NCBI GenBank assembly: GCA_947566645.1
Contig: CANOKL010000020.1
Coordinates: forward strand, 1-64,000
Reading direction: 5' to 3'
From: an uncultured Lachnospiraceae bacterium
Lineage (GTDB): Bacteria > Bacillota > Clostridia > Lachnospirales > Lachnospiraceae
DNA: 64,000 nt
The position numbers and the translations under genes were made by a program. This document shows, piece by piece, positions 53,468-62,997 of the stretch. Within the stretch, counting starts at the first letter, position 1; every line of letters starts with the position of its first letter. The notes under the pieces were generated by a model. That model was not told where the DNA came from and made no database searches. It was given only the letters and a program-made list of their open reading frames with translations.

Positions 53468-54511
53468 ATGGCAGATGTATTATCACAGAGTCAGATAGAC
53501 GCTCTGCTGAATTCAATGCAAAATGGAGGAGATACACAGAGCAGTGCCCCCGAAGAGCCGAAGAAAGAGGAAAAAGAGTATCGGAAGTATGACTTCTTTA
53601 GCCCGAAAAAATACACAAAGGATAAGCTTAAGATGCTTCAGAGCATCTATGACAACTATTCCAGAATTGCAGCCTCACACATTAACGGACTATTCCGGGT
53701 GGCAAGTGAGGTGGAGGTTGTAGGTGTTGAGGAGCAGAGATACTATGAATTCGGCAATGCATTAAATGAGACAGACGTTATCACTCTTGCGAATGTAGAC
53801 CTTTTAGATCATTCTTCGAATCCTCCTATGGTGTTTCATATTGCGCCTACCCTTATGGGGGGCATGATAGACCGAATGCTTGGAGGAATGGGAACGGATA
53901 TGTCGGTAGATATGTCTTATACCTATACGGATCTCGAATTGGATTTGTATGCAAAGATCATCCGGTATCTGGTAACGATTACAGGGGATGTCTGGGCAAA
54001 CTATACTGAGATGACAGCAGAGTTTGACCGTATAGAGGAGAACCCGAGCATGTTCCAGGGGATCAGCGTAGACGAGACGGTAGTTATCGTCATGCTGAGA
54101 ATTCAGATGGGAGACATTGAAGGAGCTATGAATATCTGTATTCCCGGAACATTGCTGAGTAATATATTTGAAATTATTGATAAGACGAAGCACCTGGCGA
54201 ATAAGACAGGACAGATGCTTCGGAGCAACCGGGACGATATTCTGGAGAGTATCAGAGAATCCAAGATGGATATTATGGCACAGCTTGGCGTTGCGCAGCT
54301 TAGTCTGGATGATGTCTACAACTTACATGTAGGAGATGTTATTGACCTGAATAAGCCGCAGAGCTCGCTGATCTCTCTGTATGTAGAGGGGCAGCCGTGG
54401 TTCAACGGCCAGCTTGGTGTACATAATAAGAATCTTGCGGTTAAGATCGAAAATCGTATACTGAAACCAAATGAAATTGATGTGGCAGCACTATTACCAG
54501 ATCAATCCTAA
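53468..54511 (+). CDS. fliM: FliM, motor switch protein
   Basis: The 347-residue protein opens with the CheY-P-binding peptide VLSQSQIDALLNSM. The middle CheC-like domain includes LLDHSSNPPMVFHIAPTLMG GMIDRMLGG, and the C-terminal FliN-like domain begins about residue 265. It forms the C ring with FliG and FliY. Confidence 0.96.
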   Translation: MADVLSQSQIDALLNSMQNGGDTQSSAPEEPKKEEKEYRKYDFFSPKKYTKDKLKMLQSIYDNYSRIAASHINGLFRVASEVEVVGVEEQRYYEFGNALNETDVITLANVDLLDHSSNPPMVFHIAPTLMGGMIDRMLGGMGTDMSVDMSYTYTDLELDLYAKIIRYLVTITGDVWANYTEMTAEFDRIEENPSMFQGISVDETVVIVMLRIQMGDIEGAMNICIPGTLLSNIFEIIDKTKHLANKTGQMLRSNRDDILESIRESKMDIMAQLGVAQLSLDDVYNLHVGDVIDLNKPQSSLISLYVEGQPWFNGQLGVHNKNLAVKIENRILKPNEIDVAALLPDQS

Positions 54512-54564
54512 AGATTGTCTGAGTATATAAATTACAATGAGAATAAAAAGTGAGGTAAAAGAAA

Positions 54565-54924
54565 ATGGCGAAAATTCTATTAGTAGATGATGCAGCGTTT
54601 ATGAGAATGATGTTAAAGACTACGTTAACACAGGCAGGCTATACGGATCTTATCGAAGCAGAGGACGGCGCAAAGGCCGTAGAGATCTACAGTGCTGAAA
54701 GACCGGACCTTGTATTTATGGATATTACAATGCCGAACAAGGATGGGCTGGAGACGTTAAAGGAGATCAAAGCAATGGATCCAAATGCAACAATTGTTAT
54801 GTGCTCTGCCATGGGCCAGGAGACAATGGTTATGGATTCCATCAAATCAGGAGCGAAGGACTTTATTGTAAAGCCGTTCAAACCGGAGCGTATTCTGTCT
54901 ACAGTTAAGAAGATCCTTGGTTAA
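54565..54924 (+). CDS. cheY: CheY, chemotaxis response regulator
   Basis: This single receiver domain of 119 residues has D8 and D9 (LLVDDAAFMR), phospho-acceptor D53 (VFMDITMPNKDG), S81 (MCSAMGQE) and K103 (IVKPFKPE). It would signal from receptors to FliM and FliY. It lies between fliM and flgC. Confidence 0.95.
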   Translation: MAKILLVDDAAFMRMMLKTTLTQAGYTDLIEAEDGAKAVEIYSAERPDLVFMDITMPNKDGLETLKEIKAMDPNATIVMCSAMGQETMVMDSIKSGAKDFIVKPFKPERILSTVKKILG

Positions 54925-54945
54925 TAAAATTAAGGAGGAGCAGAT

Positions 54946-55386
54946 ATGTCTTTTTTAGATTCATTTGATATCAGCGCGTCGGGACTGACGGCTGAGAGGC
55001 AGCGCCTGGATATTGCTGCCGAGAATCTTGCGAATACGAACACAACAAGAACGGAGAGCGGCGGGACGTACAGGCGGAAGATGGTTGTGCTTCAGGAGAT
55101 CCCGCAGACCTCTTTCCGTTCAAGATTTAATAGCATTCTGAACAGGACAGCATCTAAGGGCGGTGTACAAGTGACAGAGATTGTGGAGGATCAGAGAGAT
55201 CTTAACCCGGTCTACAATCCGGATCACCCGGATGCAGATGAAGACGGCTACGTCATGATGCCGAATGTAGACCCTGTAAAGGAGACGATAGACGGAATGT
55301 CTGCGACCCGCTCCTATGAGGCGAACATTACAGCATTTAATGCGATGAAGCTGATGGCTCAGAAAGCATTGGATATTGGAAAATAG
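54946..55386 (+). CDS. flgC: FlgC, proximal rod protein (displaced)
   Basis: The 146-residue protein has the FlgC pattern FDISASGLTAERQRLDIAAE NLANTNTTR at the N-terminus and VMMPNVDPVKETIDGMSATR SYEANITAFNAMKLMAQKAL at the C-terminus. It is intact and has AAGGAGGAG upstream. It is normally found directly after flgB; here it is 13 kb away between cheY and fliY. Confidence 0.95.
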   Translation: MSFLDSFDISASGLTAERQRLDIAAENLANTNTTRTESGGTYRRKMVVLQEIPQTSFRSRFNSILNRTASKGGVQVTEIVEDQRDLNPVYNPDHPDADEDGYVMMPNVDPVKETIDGMSATRSYEANITAFNAMKLMAQKALDIGK

Positions 55387-55425
55387 AACTAGGGGTGGTT
55401 TTCCCGGAAGGAGAGAAAGGTTAGT

Positions 55426-56907
55426 ATGGTTTCTGAGTGCTTTAGTAAATTGGAAATAGACGCTATAGGCGAAATACTCAATATAAGTCTGGGATCCTCT
55501 GCAACAGCGGTTTCCACGATGCTGAACGCCAGGGTAGACATTACGACGCCGGTTGTTAATGTCGTATCTAAAGAAGAATTTCAGATGGACAGGGTTGAAC
55601 CCGCCGTAGGTGTCGAAATTACTTATGTAGCTGGTCTGGAAGGCGAGAATGTCATGCTTCTTAAAAAGCATGACGTAAAAGTAATTGTCGAGATGCTTAT
55701 GGGTATGGAGATACCAGACGAGGAATTTGAACTGAATGAGATAAATATTAGTGCAGTCTGTGAGGTTATGAACCAGATGATGGGTGCTTCTTCTACTGCA
55801 TTGTCTGAATTTCTGGGCAGAATGGTAAATATTTCTACGCCTATCTCATTTGAGGTAAAGAACGAACAGGAATTTATCGACAAATATTTTGTGGATAAAT
55901 ATCCCAAGGTTGTTGTTGTCTTTACACTGAAGATTGCAGACAAACTGGAAAGTGAATTCTTCAATGTCATGCCCATGGAGCTGGCAAAGGGTCTTTTAAG
56001 AGGTTTCCTTCCGGATGATCAGATTATTGATGTAAGTAAGATTGATATGAATGGTTCTGCACCTGCGCCAGCAGTGCAGGAGGATAGTGCACCGGCCGCA
56101 TCAGGCGGCACACTCTCCCAGGAGGAGATTGAAAAATTACTGGCAGGAGGGGCGGATGCGCCGGCGGCGCCAGAGCCGATGGTAAAAGCACAGCCTGCCC
56201 CGGGAGCGCAGGACAGTGCGGCTGCATCAGGCGGTACACTTTCCCAGGAGGAGATTGAAAAATTACTGGCAGGAGGAGCGGATGAGACGCCGCAGCCAGC
56301 AGCAGTACAACCGGCCGCAGCGCCGCAGGTACCACAGCCGGCCGCAGCACCGCAGCCGGCAGCAGTACAGCCGGCCGCAGCACCACAGCCGGCAGCGGCA
56401 GCACCACAGTCATCAGCACCGCAGCCAGCGGCAGCCCAGCAGATGATGCAGCCAATGGCAATGGTAAGTCCTGATATGCAGATGATGCAGATGCAGATGA
56501 TGCAGCAGATGATGCAGCAGATGCAGCAGATGCAGCAGTCCATGCAGGAACCGCCGAAGAAGGCGCCGGAGCCGAAGATGATCCATGTGCAGCCTGCAAA
56601 CCAGCCAAATCTGAAACCGGACGGCGATATTGTGCTTGAAGGTGAGCAGGAGGAGAACATGGAGCTGATCATGGGTGTTCCTCTTGAGATATCGGTTGAA
56701 ATTGGAAGAACGAAGAGATTCGTTAAGGATATTCTTGACTTTACAAAAGGCTCCCTGGTTGTCCTGGACAAACTTGCGGGAGAGCAGGTAGATCTGTATG
56801 TCAACGGCCAGTGCATCGCAAAAGGGGATGTTGTTGTCGTTGAGGATAACTTTGGTATTAGAATTACAGAGATTATGAAGATAAATTTGATTTCATTAGA
56901 GCATTAA
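55426..56907 (+). CDS. fliY: FliY, switch phosphatase fused to FliN
   Basis: The 493-residue protein has a CheC-like phosphatase domain (1-200) with both active-site helices (IDAIGEILNISLGSSATA with E and N; INISAVCEVMNQMMGASS with E and N) for CheY-P hydrolysis. A long linker (about 205-400) follows, rich in Ala, Pro, Gln and Met. The C-terminal FliN domain (about 405-493) has MGVPLEISVEIGRTKRFVKD and FGIRITEIM. The linker carries GGTLSQEEIEKLLAGGAD twice (227-244 and 269-286), like the CheY-binding peptide usually at the N-terminus of FliM and Bacillus FliY. Confidence 0.95.
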   Translation: MVSECFSKLEIDAIGEILNISLGSSATAVSTMLNARVDITTPVVNVVSKEEFQMDRVEPAVGVEITYVAGLEGENVMLLKKHDVKVIVEMLMGMEIPDEEFELNEINISAVCEVMNQMMGASSTALSEFLGRMVNISTPISFEVKNEQEFIDKYFVDKYPKVVVVFTLKIADKLESEFFNVMPMELAKGLLRGFLPDDQIIDVSKIDMNGSAPAPAVQEDSAPAASGGTLSQEEIEKLLAGGADAPAAPEPMVKAQPAPGAQDSAAASGGTLSQEEIEKLLAGGADETPQPAAVQPAAAPQVPQPAAAPQPAAVQPAAAPQPAAAAPQSSAPQPAAAQQMMQPMAMVSPDMQMMQMQMMQQMMQQMQQMQQSMQEPPKKAPEPKMIHVQPANQPNLKPDGDIVLEGEQEENMELIMGVPLEISVEIGRTKRFVKDILDFTKGSLVVLDKLAGEQVDLYVNGQCIAKGDVVVVEDNFGIRITEIMKINLISLEH

Positions 56908-56924
56908 AGTAAGGAAGGAATTAT

Positions 56925-57269
56925 ATGTTAAGAGCGATTGGCAGCCTTATTGCTGTAGTGTTGATTCTTGGCGGCAGTTATCTTGCAAGTAAATATATTG
57001 GCAGGGGAATGTCAAAAAGCAGCAGTTCCCTGTACATGCGTCTGCTGGACCAGATCACTCTGGGGCAGGACAGACACATAGCCATTATACAGGTCGGCGG
57101 GAAATATCTGCTTGTCGGGGTTACTGCAGGCCAGATCCAGGTACTATCTGAGCTCCATGACGATGATCTTATTCAGATTTCGCCTGAGGATACCGAGGGC
57201 GGAACAAATGTACCGGACTTTAAGACGATCATGGATAAGCTCAGTGATCTGGGGAAAAAGAGGAGGTAG
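56925..57269 (+). CDS. fliO: FliO/FliZ-like export component
   Basis: The 114-residue protein has an N-terminal membrane helix (about 5-24) followed by a small domain with RLLDQITLGQDRHIAIIQVG and GKYLLVGVTAGQIQVLSEL, typical of FliO, the assembly factor for the FliP ring. Position before fliP supports it. Confidence 0.9.
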   Translation: MLRAIGSLIAVVLILGGSYLASKYIGRGMSKSSSSLYMRLLDQITLGQDRHIAIIQVGGKYLLVGVTAGQIQVLSELHDDDLIQISPEDTEGGTNVPDFKTIMDKLSDLGKKRR

Positions 57270-57275
57270 AGACTA

Positions 57276-57932
57276 GTGTACGATTCACTGATAAATGTCA
57301 ACGGCAGCCAGGTTCCTACATTAGATATATTGTTACTTCTGACGATTGTATCGCTTCTGCCATCGCTTCTTATTATGATGACCTCGTTTACGAGGACGAT
57401 CATCATTCTTTCCTTTTTAAGAAACGCACTTGGAGTCCAGCAGACGCCGCCGAATATGGTATTGATTGGAATCTCCATATTTCTGACGCTTTTTATTATG
57501 GATCCTGTAATCGGGGAGATCAATACGGAGGCATATACTCCGTATAAGAATTCTGAGATTACACAAGAAGAGGCGATTGAGAGGGCACAGGTGCCGCTTA
57601 AGAGATTTATGCTTAAGAATACAGAGAAGGGCCCCATGGACATGTTCATGGAGATCTCGAATGCAGAAGCGGTTGAGAATAAAGAGGATCTGCCCATGAC
57701 AGTAGTGATTCCTGCTTTTATGACCAGCGAGCTGAAAAAGGCATTTAGTGCGGGCTTTTTATTGTATATCCCATTTTTACTAATAGATATTGTAGTGTCC
57801 AGTACACTGATGTCCATGGGTATGATGATGCTTCCGCCAGCGATGATCTCGCTGCCTTTCAAGCTGCTTTTATTCATAACAGTAGATGGATGGGAGCTTT
57901 TGTTCTCGACAATTGCGAACAGCTTCAATTGA
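57276..57932 (+). CDS. fliP: FliP, export gate protein
   Basis: The protein starts at GTG 57276 behind AGGAGG. Its 218 residues match the Bacillus length. It has four hydrophobic segments, with MTSFTRTIIILSFLRNALGV QQTPPN and MSMGMMMLPPAMISLPFKLL LFITVDGW as family marks. FliP forms the core of the secretion pore. Confidence 0.96.
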   Translation: MYDSLINVNGSQVPTLDILLLLTIVSLLPSLLIMMTSFTRTIIILSFLRNALGVQQTPPNMVLIGISIFLTLFIMDPVIGEINTEAYTPYKNSEITQEEAIERAQVPLKRFMLKNTEKGPMDMFMEISNAEAVENKEDLPMTVVIPAFMTSELKKAFSAGFLLYIPFLLIDIVVSSTLMSMGMMMLPPAMISLPFKLLLFITVDGWELLFSTIANSFN

Positions 57933-57953
57933 CAGAGTGAAGGAGGCATATAG

Positions 57954-58214
57954 ATGACAAACGGTGAAGTCGCGGATTTGATGTATGATGTATTTGTACT
58001 GGCAGTTGAGCTTGCAGGGCCGCTGCTTATTATCAGTATGCTGGTAGGTGTTGTCATTGCGATTCTGCAGGCAGCAACACAGATTCATGAGCAGACAATC
58101 ACCTTTGTACCGAAGCTTCTGGTGATCGGGATTATACTTGTATTTTCGGGCGAGACGATGCTTCGGACGCTTCAGGATTTTACGGTCAGAATCTTTGATC
58201 TGATAGCAGGATGA
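57954..58214 (+). CDS. fliQ: FliQ, export gate protein
   Basis: This 86-residue protein has two membrane helices, with ISMLVGVVIAILQAATQIHE QTITFVPKLL as the family core. It follows fliP by 21 bp. Confidence 0.95.
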   Translation: MTNGEVADLMYDVFVLAVELAGPLLIISMLVGVVIAILQAATQIHEQTITFVPKLLVIGIILVFSGETMLRTLQDFTVRIFDLIAG

Positions 58215-58230
58215 TGCGGGGAGTGATGGC

Positions 58231-58998
58231 ATGGCGATTAATAATGTCGCACAGCTTACCTTGTTTTCTCTGATTATGATGAGGATGTCAGGGTTTATAT
58301 TGCTGAATCCGGTACTTGGAAGAAGAAATATACCGATGATTGTGAAGGCAGGCTTTATATTCGGGCTCACAATTCTGATCTATTCCCTCTCCATGGAAGA
58401 GGTCGTGGAGCCGGAGAATATGATTGTATTTGGATTTCTTCTTATGAAGGAGTTTGTAGTAGGCTACATGATCGGTTATGTCATGGAATTATTCTTTTTT
58501 GCAATTACCTTTGGAGGCTATATTATAGATTTTCAGCTGGGTCTGTCTATGGCTACAGTATATGATCCTCAGAGTAATAGTCAGGTTGCAGTAACAGGAA
58601 GCCTGCTTCAGACATGGTTTATGCTTTTATTTTTTGCAGTAGATGCCCATCTTGCCCTGATGAAAATCATGGTTACCTCAGCCGAGATCGTTCCTTATGG
58701 AGGTGTCGTTATAACGACGAATCTTGGAAAGCGCGTGATTGAACTTTTTCTGGAATGTGTAGAGCTGGGGGTAAGACTTTCCCTTCCGATTCTTGCAGCG
58801 GAGTTCCTGGTGCAGGTCGGAATTGGAATTATGAATAAGGTAGTACCGCAGATAAGTATATTTGTAATTAATATTCAGCTTAAGCTGATTGTTGGTATGG
58901 GACTTCTGGTCATCCTCTTTTCGCCGACCGGTGAACATCTGAACAGGATTTTAACTGAGATGATGAAGTCGGTCCAGGGGATATTAACTTTTTTATGA
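58231..58998 (+). CDS. fliR: FliR, export gate protein
   Basis: The 255-residue protein has six or more membrane helices. Family marks are MRMSGFILLNPVLGRRNIPM, KEFVVGYMIGYVMELFFFAI and the C-terminal GIMNKVVPQISIFVINIQLK. It completes the FliPQR pore. Confidence 0.95.
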   Translation: MAINNVAQLTLFSLIMMRMSGFILLNPVLGRRNIPMIVKAGFIFGLTILIYSLSMEEVVEPENMIVFGFLLMKEFVVGYMIGYVMELFFFAITFGGYIIDFQLGLSMATVYDPQSNSQVAVTGSLLQTWFMLLFFAVDAHLALMKIMVTSAEIVPYGGVVITTNLGKRVIELFLECVELGVRLSLPILAAEFLVQVGIGIMNKVVPQISIFVINIQLKLIVGMGLLVILFSPTGEHLNRILTEMMKSVQGILTFL

Positions 58999-59031
58999 TA
59001 TAGGAAACTTATAAGTTAGGAGTGAGTAGAT

Positions 59032-60099
59032 TTGCCGTCAGGTTCAGGTGAGAAAACCGAAAAAGCCACGCCTAAGAAGCGAAGGGAGCAACGGAAGGAA
59101 GGTAATGTTGCAACAAGTAAGGACATCATAGTTGTCGCTTCGCTTTTCGCATGTTTTTATTGTCTGCAGGCGTTTTTTCCGACAATATACAAATCCCTGC
59201 GTGACATGATGGTGTATCTGATCTCTCTTGTGAGCGGAGTGGATGTGCTGTCACTTGGTACATTGCAGCATATTGGAATGAAATGCGTGGAGTCACTGGT
59301 GATCTGCATAATTCCGATTGGCCTGATCAGTATGGCGGTCGGTGTCATTGCAACCGGGATACAGACACGCTTTCTTTTTACTATGAAGCCGGTTGGCTTC
59401 AAGCTTAAGAATCTCAATCCTCTTAATGGGATTAAAAAGCTGTTTTCTGCAAAGAATGTGATAGAGCTTTTCAAAGCGGCTCTTAAGATTCTTGTTCTTA
59501 CTGTAGTACTTTATCAGATCCTGAAGGGCGAGATTACGGTCATTGGCCAGATGATGGATATGAATCCCACCTCAAGCTTTATCTATGTGCTTAAGGAGAT
59601 TATGGGAATGGTGCTGCGTATCGGACTGGTCTTTGCAGCGATTGCGGGCTTTGACCTTTTTTATCAGAGATGGTCTTATGAGAAAAACATGAAGATGACG
59701 AAGGAAGAGGTTAAGGAAGAGTATAAGCAGGTAGAAGGAAATCCCCAGATTAAAGGGAAGATCCGAAGCCTGCAGCAGAGTATGGCAAGAAGCAGAATGA
59801 TGCAGGCAGTGCCGGATGCAGATGTAATTATCCGTAACCCTACGCATTTTGCTGTTGCACTAAAATATGAAATCAATCATGATAATGCACCCGTTCTGAT
59901 TGCAAAGGGGCAGGATTATATGGCTCTTAAGATCGTAGAGGTTGCAGAGGAAAATCATGTTACAATTATAGAGAATAAACCACTTGCAAGAGGTATTTAT
60001 GCCTCGACGCCGCTGAACCATGAGATACCTGCAGAGTATTACGGAGTAGTGGCGGAGATTCTTGTCAAGGTATTCCGTATGAATAAAAAGCTGGTGTAG
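59032..60099 (+). CDS. flhB: FlhB, export specificity switch
   Basis: This 355-residue protein starts at TTG 59032; AGGAGTGAG upstream supports it. N-terminal SGSGEKTEKATPKKRREQRK is the FlhB hallmark. Four membrane helices lead to a cytoplasmic domain with the autocleavage site NPTH (VIIRNPTHFAVALKYE) used for the switch from hook to filament export. Confidence 0.96.
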   Translation: MPSGSGEKTEKATPKKRREQRKEGNVATSKDIIVVASLFACFYCLQAFFPTIYKSLRDMMVYLISLVSGVDVLSLGTLQHIGMKCVESLVICIIPIGLISMAVGVIATGIQTRFLFTMKPVGFKLKNLNPLNGIKKLFSAKNVIELFKAALKILVLTVVLYQILKGEITVIGQMMDMNPTSSFIYVLKEIMGMVLRIGLVFAAIAGFDLFYQRWSYEKNMKMTKEEVKEEYKQVEGNPQIKGKIRSLQQSMARSRMMQAVPDADVIIRNPTHFAVALKYEINHDNAPVLIAKGQDYMALKIVEVAEENHVTIIENKPLARGIYASTPLNHEIPAEYYGVVAEILVKVFRMNKKLV

Positions 60100-60102
60100 A
60101 GT

Positions 60103-62178
60103 ATGAAACGAATATTGAATAACGCGGTATCGCTGATCGTACTTATGATTGTACTGCTTCTGATTATACCGCTGAATACGTTCTTTCTGGACGTTATGAT
60201 TATATTGAATATTGCTATATCAATGATTATACTTCTGATTAGTATGAACATTAAAGAGGCGCTGGAGTTTTCAATCTTTCCGTCTATGCTTCTTGTTACG
60301 ACGTTATTTCGTATCGGAATTAACATCTCCTCGACAAGAAGTATTTTAGGAAATTCCGGTACAGCCGGGGCAGTGATCCGCGCCATGGGAGATTTTGTAC
60401 TTCAGGGAAATGTTATTGTCGGTGTTATTATCTTCCTGATTATCGTATTAGTGCAGTTCCTGGTTATTACAAAGGGAGCAGAGCGTGTGTCAGAGGTTGC
60501 GGCAAGATTTACCCTGGATGCGATGCCTGGAAAACAGATGGCAATTGACGCTGACCTGGGAAGCGGCCTGATTAACGAGCAGGAGGCAAAGGAAAGACGG
60601 CACAAGATCCAAAAGGAAGCGGATTTCTTTGGTTCTATGGATGGTGCCACGAAAATTGTAAAAGGTGACGCAGTCATGTCACTGATTATTACTGCAGTTA
60701 ACTTTCTTGGAGGCTGCATTATCGGTATGGTGCAGGGCGGCATGACCTTTACAGAGGTGTTATCTGTATACTCCATCGCAACAGTTGGCGACGGCCTGGT
60801 ATCCCAGATTCCATCTTTGTTAATCTCTACCGCGACAGGTATGATTGTAACCCGTGCAGTTGCGGAAGACAGTCTGAATATAGATGTTACAAGGCAGTTT
60901 ACTGCACAGCCCAAGGCGATTATGATGGCGGGCGGAGTTCTAGCTATCCTGCTTTTAGTCCCTGGCATGCCGAAATTTCAGATGGCAGTCATTTCTCTTG
61001 TACTGATGCTTGGCGGATGGCAGCTTACACGCCGTATGGAAGAGGCGGCTGTTCCCGCAGCTGACGCTGCGCTTCCCGGAGCCATGGGACCCATGGGTGC
61101 TGAGCAGATGCAGGTTACAGAGGAAGAGAATTTCAAGGATATCAACAGTGTATATTCTCTGATCTCAGTAGAGCCTATTGAGATGGAATTTGGCTACAGC
61201 CTGATTCCGCTTGTAGATGAGGCCAGCGGCGGCAAGATGATTGACCGTATTGTTATATTCAGAAGACAGTATGCCCAGGAGATGGGACTGGTTATTCCGT
61301 CCATCAGGCTGCGCGACAGTTCAAGCCTGAATACGAACCAGTATGTCATTAAGATTAAGGGTGAGGAAGTGGCAAGAGGTGAGATTCTTGTGGATTATTA
61401 CCTTGCACTTGAACCGCCGAATCCTGAGAAAGAGCTTGAAGGTATAGATACGATTGAGCCGGCATATGGTATTCCCAGTAAGTGGATTACAGTGGATAAG
61501 AAGGAGATGGCAGAGATCTACGGGTATACGGTTATTGACCCGCTGTCTGTTATGCTTACTCACTTGTCTGAGACAGTACGCAAGCATGCCCATGAGCTTC
61601 TTAACAGACAGGAGGTTGTACGCCTGGTTGAGAACATGAAGAAGCAGTCACAGGAACTGGTAGACGAACTGATTCCGGCGATTATCTCCTACGGAAACTT
61701 TCAGAAGATTCTTACGAATTTATTAAAGGAAGGCATACCGATCAAGGATATGGAGACGATCATGGAGACAATTGTAGATTCGTCCATGACCGTCAAGGAT
61801 GTAGAGACAATTACAGAAAATATCCGTGTTGCATTAAAGCGTACCATTACGCGGAAGTTCTGCGAGGGAGGCAGCATGAAGGTAGTTACCCTGGATGCAG
61901 AGCTGGAGAAGAATATCATCACGAGTCTGACCAACGGAGAACACGGCATGTATCTTGCGCTTAGCCCGGATGTGATGCAGAATGTAATAACACAGCTCTC
62001 GGATGAGGTGAAGAAGTTCCATGACTTTGGCCAGGCGCCGCTTGTGCTGACCAGCCAGGTTGTGAGAGTACATTTCTATCACCTGATTGAACAATTCTTC
62101 CCGGATGTGTATGTACTTTCCTTTAATGAGATCAATAATAATATCCAGATACAGGCAATCGGCAATATTACCCTGTAA
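60103..62178 (+). CDS. flhA: FlhA, export gate protein
   Basis: The 691-residue protein has eight membrane helices in its first half, with the FHIPEP-family stretch RFTLDAMPGKQMAIDADLGS GLINEQEAKERR. The C-terminal nonameric cytoplasmic domain (about 345-691) docks FliJ and substrates. It follows flhB by three bases. The next gene is fliA; flhF and flhG are not present between them. Confidence 0.96.
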   Translation: MKRILNNAVSLIVLMIVLLLIIPLNTFFLDVMIILNIAISMIILLISMNIKEALEFSIFPSMLLVTTLFRIGINISSTRSILGNSGTAGAVIRAMGDFVLQGNVIVGVIIFLIIVLVQFLVITKGAERVSEVAARFTLDAMPGKQMAIDADLGSGLINEQEAKERRHKIQKEADFFGSMDGATKIVKGDAVMSLIITAVNFLGGCIIGMVQGGMTFTEVLSVYSIATVGDGLVSQIPSLLISTATGMIVTRAVAEDSLNIDVTRQFTAQPKAIMMAGGVLAILLLVPGMPKFQMAVISLVLMLGGWQLTRRMEEAAVPAADAALPGAMGPMGAEQMQVTEEENFKDINSVYSLISVEPIEMEFGYSLIPLVDEASGGKMIDRIVIFRRQYAQEMGLVIPSIRLRDSSSLNTNQYVIKIKGEEVARGEILVDYYLALEPPNPEKELEGIDTIEPAYGIPSKWITVDKKEMAEIYGYTVIDPLSVMLTHLSETVRKHAHELLNRQEVVRLVENMKKQSQELVDELIPAIISYGNFQKILTNLLKEGIPIKDMETIMETIVDSSMTVKDVETITENIRVALKRTITRKFCEGGSMKVVTLDAELEKNIITSLTNGEHGMYLALSPDVMQNVITQLSDEVKKFHDFGQAPLVLTSQVVRVHFYHLIEQFFPDVYVLSFNEINNNIQIQAIGNITL

Positions 62179-62204
62179 ACGGATCACTTTGATGGAGCAG
62201 CGAT

Positions 62205-62996
62205 ATGAACACAGAGGAATTATACAAAGAGAAGTCCAATGAAGAGCTTTTACAATTGTATAAGGAAACGGGCAGTCTTGAGATCAAGCAGGAGATTGTC
62301 ATGCGTTACATCTATCTGGTGAAGAGTATTGCACTGCAGATGAGGGATATCTATATGAGCTTTGTCCAGGTGGATGATGTAATCAATGAGGGAGTCATTG
62401 CCATTATGTCCGCCATTGATAAGTTTGATATGGATAAAAATGTAAAGTTTGAGACATATATTTCAAAACGGATTAAGGGAATGATCATTGACCTTGCCAG
62501 GAAACAGGACTGGGTGCCAAGAAGTACAAGAAAGAATACAAGAGATATTGAAGATGCGGTCACAACGTTATATAATAAACTTGGATACTATCCTTCTGTA
62601 CAGGAGGTAACAGAGTATCTGGATATTACCACTGAGAAATACCATGATACGATGCGCAAGGCAGCGCTTTTTAATATCCTTTCCCTTGACATGGTACTTG
62701 CCGAGGCGCAGGGGAATGAGATTGGCGCCAGGATGACGGCCCAGCAGGATATGCAGGAGCAGCCAGAAGAGCATTTTCTTAAGAGGGAGCTTACAGAGGT
62801 CCTGGCAGACGGAATCAGCGCCCTGAAAGAGAATGAACAGATGGTGGTTTCGTTATATTATATAGAGGAGCTGAATATGAGGCAGATTGCGGAGGTGATG
62901 GAGGTAAGCGAGCCCCGTGTCTCCCAGATTCATGCGAATGCGATCAGGAAACTAAGAAAACATATGGAAAAATTCAATGAAGAAAAGGAGAGGTAG
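62205..62996 (+). CDS. fliA: Sigma-28 (FliA/SigD) factor
   Basis: The 263-residue sigma factor directs late flagellar and chemotaxis genes. Region 2 reads VIAIMSAIDKFDMDKNVKFE TYISKRIKGMIIDLARKQDW VPRS, close to SigD. Region 4 reads EELNMRQIAEVMEVSEPRVS QIHANAIRKLRKH. No FlgM anti-sigma gene is in the window. The following rod gene begins two bases after its stop. Confidence 0.94.
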   Translation: MNTEELYKEKSNEELLQLYKETGSLEIKQEIVMRYIYLVKSIALQMRDIYMSFVQVDDVINEGVIAIMSAIDKFDMDKNVKFETYISKRIKGMIIDLARKQDWVPRSTRKNTRDIEDAVTTLYNKLGYYPSVQEVTEYLDITTEKYHDTMRKAALFNILSLDMVLAEAQGNEIGARMTAQQDMQEQPEEHFLKRELTEVLADGISALKENEQMVVSLYYIEELNMRQIAEVMEVSEPRVSQIHANAIRKLRKHMEKFNEEKER

Positions 62997-62997
62997 G

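Noticed and set aside
56019..56816. Minus-strand Cys/Gly-rich open frame opposite fliY
   Set aside because: It is the antisense reading of the Ala/Pro/Gln repeats in the FliY linker and has no start signal.
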